This document shows, in pieces, positions 12,801 to 15,727 of a DNA stretch of 15,727 nt; position 1 is the first letter of the stretch; each line of letters starts with the position of its first letter. The DNA lies in assembly GCA_020638465.1 (NCBI GenBank), contig JACKIM010000004.1, forward strand, positions 1 to 15,727, given 5' to 3'. This stretch comes from Geminicoccaceae bacterium (lineage in GTDB: Bacteria; Pseudomonadota; Alphaproteobacteria; Geminicoccales; Geminicoccaceae). The notes beneath the pieces are model-generated. The model was not told where the DNA came from and made no database searches. It saw nothing but the letters and a program-made list of their open reading frames with translations. Position numbers and translations under genes: made by a program.

Positions 12801-13377
12801 GGCGCACCTCAGCGGTCTTTCTCAGGGCGTCGTAGCGCTCGACATTGGCCTTCGGTTCGTTGGTGAGCGTCAAGGCCTGAGGCGCATCGATCGTCGGCGG
12901 CACAGAGGGTTTGCCGTCAACCAGCCGGTGAAGTAGATTCAGCACATGCGTCTTCGTCGGAACGCCGGCCTTCAGTGCCATCTCGACGGCCGAGAGCACG
13001 GCCTGTTCATCGTGTTGAAGAACGAGCGCCAGGATGTCGACCATCTCGCGATCGCCGCCCGGCTTCTTGAGGAGATGCTGCTGCAATGTCCTGAAGGCAT
13101 CAGGAAGCTCGACAAAGGGGGCGCCGTTGCGAAGGGCGCCGGGTTTGCGTTGAACGACAGCCAGATAATGCCGCCAGTCGTAGATGGTCTGTCCGGGCCG
13201 GTCATGAGAACGGTCGATGACGCGGCGGTGCTCGCAAATGATCTGACCTTCCGCGGCGACGACAATCCTCTCCGGGTAAACACGCAGGCTCACCGGCCGG
13301 TTGGCGAAGGATGCCGGAACGCTGTAGCGGTTGCGTTCCAAATGGACGAGGCAGGTAGGTGAGACGGCGCGATGTTT
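12790..13377 (-). pseudogene. istA: IS21-family transposase IstA, C-terminal fragment
   Basis: About 190 codons from the C-terminal part of IstA: VSPTCLVHLERNRYSVPASF, NRPVSLRVYPERIVVAAEGQ, YDWRHYLAVVQRKPGALRNG, GGDREMVDILALVLQHDEQA, VPTKTHVLNLLHRLVDGKP and the end NVERYDALRK...RHAS. A full IstA is about 500 aa with a helix-turn-helix and DDE core; all of that is missing. Similarity stops abruptly near 13366-13377, where unrelated sequence upstream of the DUF488 gene begins. The stop is normal and overlaps the istB start. Confidence 0.85.
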
Positions 13378-13481
13378 TTGCACGCAGACAGCATTTCTTT
13401 TCGTTTGCCGCCGCGACTTCGCGCTTCGATAGTGATGCGCGCCGGGCGGTAACCGCCGGCGGACGCGGGAGGTATCCACCG

Positions 13482-13832
13482 TTGAAGCTGAGTCTAAAAC
13501 GTGTCTACGAACCCGCCGACGACGGCGACGGCATGCGGGTGCTGGTCGACCGACTGTGGCCGCGCGGCCTGCGCAAGCAGGAAGCGGCCATCGACCTGTG
13601 GGCAAAGGAGTTGGCGCCAAGCACCGCGCTGCGCCGCTGGTTCGGCCACGATCCGGAGAAATGGATCGAGTTCCGGCGCCGCTACGACGCGGAGCTGCAG
13701 CAGAATGGCGAGGCGATCGGCAATTTCCGCAGCGAGGTCGGTGGCCGCACCGCAACCCTGCTCTACGCCGCCCACGACGAGGCCCACAACCACGCGATCG
13801 TGCTGAAGGATTTTCTTGACGGCCAGGGCTGA
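13482..13832 (+). CDS. DUF488 family protein, YeaO-like
   Basis: A 116-aa cytoplasmic protein of the DUF488 family. Signature parts are LKRVYEPADDGDGMRVLVDR, LWPRGLRKQEAAIDLWAKEL, APSTALRRWFGHDPEKWIEF and a final TLLYAAHDEAHNHAIVLKDF. Function is not established for the family. TTG at 13482 is the best start: it has GGGAGG at 13467-13472 and sits at the family N-terminus, whereas the open frame upstream reads low-complexity Arg/Ala sequence. It faces the TimA-like gene tail to tail with 31 bases between, and lies about 100 bases from the broken end of the IS21 fragment, so its original upstream neighbour has been lost. Confidence 0.86.
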   Translation: MKLSLKRVYEPADDGDGMRVLVDRLWPRGLRKQEAAIDLWAKELAPSTALRRWFGHDPEKWIEFRRRYDAELQQNGEAIGNFRSEVGGRTATLLYAAHDEAHNHAIVLKDFLDGQG

Positions 13833-13863
13833 CCGGTGTCCGGGCTCTGCTCTTGCGTCAGCA

Positions 13864-14466
13864 CTACTCGGTCGCGACGAGGACCCACGCGGCGGCGGCA
13901 TCGCCCAGCAGCCGCGAGAATGTCCACAAATCCTGCGTGACCGTCACTGCGGCGGGATCGCCGGACAGCACTGCACCCTGCGGCGAGCGGACGGCGCTGA
14001 CGATCTCGGCGCGGAATAGCACGCTGATCTCGGCGACATCCGCCGTCACGCCAGCATCGGCAATCTCGGCAGCGTCGATGCCGACGAAGGTCATCTCCAG
14101 CGTCTCGCCGCGCTCGGCGCGCAGGGCGCAGGCCTCCGCGAAAGCCGAGAGCACTTCTGGCGAGAGGAGCGGTCGCAGGCCTTCAAGCTCGCGCCCGGCG
14201 TAACAGCGCAGGATCTCCTCATAGGCGCGGCGGGCGCCGTCCAGGAAGGCTTCGGCGCTGAAGGCCGGGTCGACTGCGACCAGCTCGCGCAGCCGGGGAT
14301 CGTGCGGCTCGGCATCCGAGTCGTCTGCGCCACCCGATCCGTCGCCTTCGGCCTGTCCGAAACGCGGCGGCCCGAACAGGAGATCGAGCGTGGACAGGAA
14401 GGCCCACCACATCGAGAGCACGAGTAAGGCCGGGAGATTGCTGACGGCTTCGCCGGTTTGGTTCAT
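13864..14466 (-). CDS. TimA/Tim44-like membrane-anchored protein
   Basis: A 200-aa protein with an N-terminal membrane anchor (LPALLVLSMWWAFLSTLDLL, about residues 11-30), an acidic Gly/Asp-rich linker (FGQAEGDGSGGADDSDAEPH), and a C-terminal Tim44-like domain: FSAEAFLDGARRAYEEILRC, LRPLLSPEVLSAFAEAC, then VSAVRSPQGAVLSGDPAAV and DLWTFSRLL ending with WVLVATE. In mitochondria Tim44 is an import adaptor; bacterial members are membrane-bound adaptors of poorly known role. ATG 14464-14466 has an AAGGAGG site and lies 11 bases after the ctaD stop, so it is probably co-transcribed with the oxidase. The longer upstream open frame is the wrong frame of ctaD. Confidence 0.85.
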   Translation of the reverse strand: MNQTGEAVSNLPALLVLSMWWAFLSTLDLLFGPPRFGQAEGDGSGGADDSDAEPHDPRLRELVAVDPAFSAEAFLDGARRAYEEILRCYAGRELEGLRPLLSPEVLSAFAEACALRAERGETLEMTFVGIDAAEIADAGVTADVAEISVLFRAEIVSAVRSPQGAVLSGDPAAVTVTQDLWTFSRLLGDAAAAWVLVATE

Positions 14467-14477
14467 GGCATCCTCCT

Positions 14478-15727
14478 TCACCTGATCCGTGGCAGTTCGT
14501 CGAACTGGTGGAAGGGCGGCGGCGACGACAGCGTCCATTCGAGCGTAGTCGCGCCCTCGCCCCACGGGTTCGAGCCAGCCGCACGTTTCCTGGCTAATGC
14601 CTCGCCCACTGCGACGAAGAAGACGAGTAGGCCCGCGGTAGAGATGTAGGAGCCGACCGAGGAGACGAAGTTCCAGCCTGCGAAGGCGTCGGGATAGTCC
14701 GCATAGCGGCGCGGCATGCCGGCAAGCCCGAGGAAGTGCTGCGGGAAGAAGACGAGGTTGACGCCGACGAAGGTCAGCCAGAAATGCAGCCGGCCGAGCG
14801 TCTCGCTCATCATGTAGCCGCTCATCTTCGGGAACCAGTAGTACCAGGCCGCGAAGATGGCGAAGGCCGCACCCAGGGAAAGCACGTAGTGGAAGTGGGC
14901 GACGACGTAGTAGGTGTCGTGGAGCATCCGGTCGACGCCGGGATTGGCCAGCACCACGCCAGTCACGCCGCCGATGGTGAACAGGAGCACGAAACCCGCC
15001 GCCCATAGCATCGGCCCCTTCAGCGTGATCGAGCCGCCCCACATGGTGGCAAGCCAGGAGAACACCTTCACCCCGGTCGGCACCGCGATGACCATGGAGG
15101 CGAATGCGAAGTAGCGCTGGCTGTCGACCGACAACCCCACGGTGAACATGTGGTGCGCCCACACGACGAAGCCGATCAGGCCGATCGCCACCATCGCATA
15201 GGCCATGCCGAGATAACCGAAGACCGGCTTTCTTGAAAAGGTCGATACGACATGGCTCACGATGCCGAAGGCCGGCAGGATCATGATGTAGACCTCCGGG
15301 TGGCCGAAAAACCAGAACAGGTGCTGGAACAGGATCGGGTCGCCGCCGCCGACCGGATCGAAGAAGGTGGTGCCGAAATTGCGGTCGGTCAGCAGCATGG
15401 TGATCGCGCCAGCAAGAACCGGCAGCGCCAGTAACAGCATGAAAGCGGTGACAAGCATCGACCACGCGAACAACGGCATCTTGTGCAGCGTCATGCCGGG
15501 CGCGCGCATGTTGAAGATGGTGGTGATGAAGTTGATCGCGCCCAGGATGGAGGAGGCGCCCGACAGATGAATCGACAGGATGACGAAGTCGACGGCCGGA
15601 CCCGGCTGGCCGACAGTCGAAAAAGGCGGGTAGAGCGTCCAGCCGCCGCCGTGTCCCGGCGTGCCCGGTGCGCCGGGCACGAACATCGAGCAGACGAACA
15701 GGACCAGCGAGGCCACCAGCAGCCAGA
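14478..15727 (-). CDS. ctaD: Cytochrome c oxidase subunit I, aa3 type (5' end outside the window)
   Basis: Catalytic haem-copper subunit, about 416 residues visible, missing the N-terminus. The sequence includes HPEVYIMILPAFG (CuB His, cross-linked Tyr and the proton-channel Glu of type A1 oxidases), VWAHHMFTVG (two CuB His), PTGVKVFSW (K-channel Lys), and DTYYVVAHFHYVLS (haem a3 and haem a His), then MPRRYADYPDAFAGWNFVSS, the standard C-terminal signature. It ends FDELPRIR. It is a type A enzyme, distinct from the type C cbb3 oxidase at 4536-6173. The following gene is TimA-like rather than ctaB, ctaG or ctaE. I see no frame damage. Confidence 0.96.
   Translation of the reverse strand, partial: WLLVASLVLFVCSMFVPGAPGTPGHGGGWTLYPPFSTVGQPGPAVDFVILSIHLSGASSILGAINFITTIFNMRAPGMTLHKMPLFAWSMLVTAFMLLLALPVLAGAITMLLTDRNFGTTFFDPVGGGDPILFQHLFWFFGHPEVYIMILPAFGIVSHVVSTFSRKPVFGYLGMAYAMVAIGLIGFVVWAHHMFTVGLSVDSQRYFAFASMVIAVPTGVKVFSWLATMWGGSITLKGPMLWAAGFVLLFTIGGVTGVVLANPGVDRMLHDTYYVVAHFHYVLSLGAAFAIFAAWYYWFPKMSGYMMSETLGRLHFWLTFVGVNLVFFPQHFLGLAGMPRRYADYPDAFAGWNFVSSVGSYISTAGLLVFFVAVGEALARKRAAGSNPWGEGATTLEWTLSSPPPFHQFDELPRIR

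Noticed and set aside
13378..13755. N-terminal part of the minus-strand frame running into istA
   Set aside because: It is antisense to the DUF488 gene and shows no IstA similarity; the true fragment begins near 13377.
14467..15465. N-terminal extension of the TimA-like frame to 533 codons
   Set aside because: The extension is an out-of-frame reading of ctaD; the anchor sequence and ribosome site place the start at 14466.

Overview
The window looks like a chromosomal segment of a GC-rich alphaproteobacterium, probably of the Hyphomicrobiales (rhizobia-related). The evidence is the FixNOQP-style cbb3 oxidase operon with a DUF2189 partner, an NnrR-type Crp/Fnr regulator, a TimA/Tim44-like protein next to cytochrome oxidase subunit I, and rhizobial-type IS3, IS5 and IS21 transposases. 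Taxonomy is inferred from protein resemblance only. I see no rRNA, tRNA or CRISPR.

Left part (1-7239, all minus strand). A compact, translationally coupled operon reads leftward: nsrR-type Rrf2 regulator, ccoN, ccoO, ccoQ, ccoP, a 62-aa membrane peptide, a DUF2189 membrane protein, a ccoI remnant, ccoS, and a 44-aa membrane peptide. A group III truncated haemoglobin gene lies just upstream of nsrR on the same strand. The 5' end of dadA (D-amino acid dehydrogenase) lies past the operon end and runs off the left edge. The ccoI gene for the copper P-type ATPase is reduced to about a third of normal length but keeps both junctions with its neighbours.

Middle (7240-9672). An NO/low-oxygen regulatory and electron-carrier block: a DUF1858 CxxC protein diverging from the globin gene across a perfect inverted repeat, an NnrR-like Crp/Fnr regulator, and a pseudoazurin gene diverging from nnrR across a perfect 22-bp palindrome with TTGCG/CGCAA half-sites. 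A coupled pair follows: an unrecognised 73-aa protein and a DUF6522 protein.

Right-centre (9673-13377). An insertion-sequence graveyard: a short decayed transposase remnant, one near-complete IS3-family element with a -1 slippery heptamer, two small secreted proteins of unknown function (one in an AT-richer islet), an IS5-family transposase fragment fused in frame to the first 14 codons of istB, and the C-terminal part of IS21-family istA.

Right end (13482-15727). A DUF488/YeaO-like protein, then a minus-strand pair: cytochrome c oxidase subunit I (running off the edge) and a TimA/Tim44-like protein.

Working picture (inference): NsrR senses NO through an Fe-S cluster and NnrR responds to NO or low oxygen. 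Together they could tune the cbb3 oxidase, the globin and the pseudoazurin electron carrier. No nitrite, NO or N2O reductase is visible here, so the electron partner of pseudoazurin is not shown by the window.
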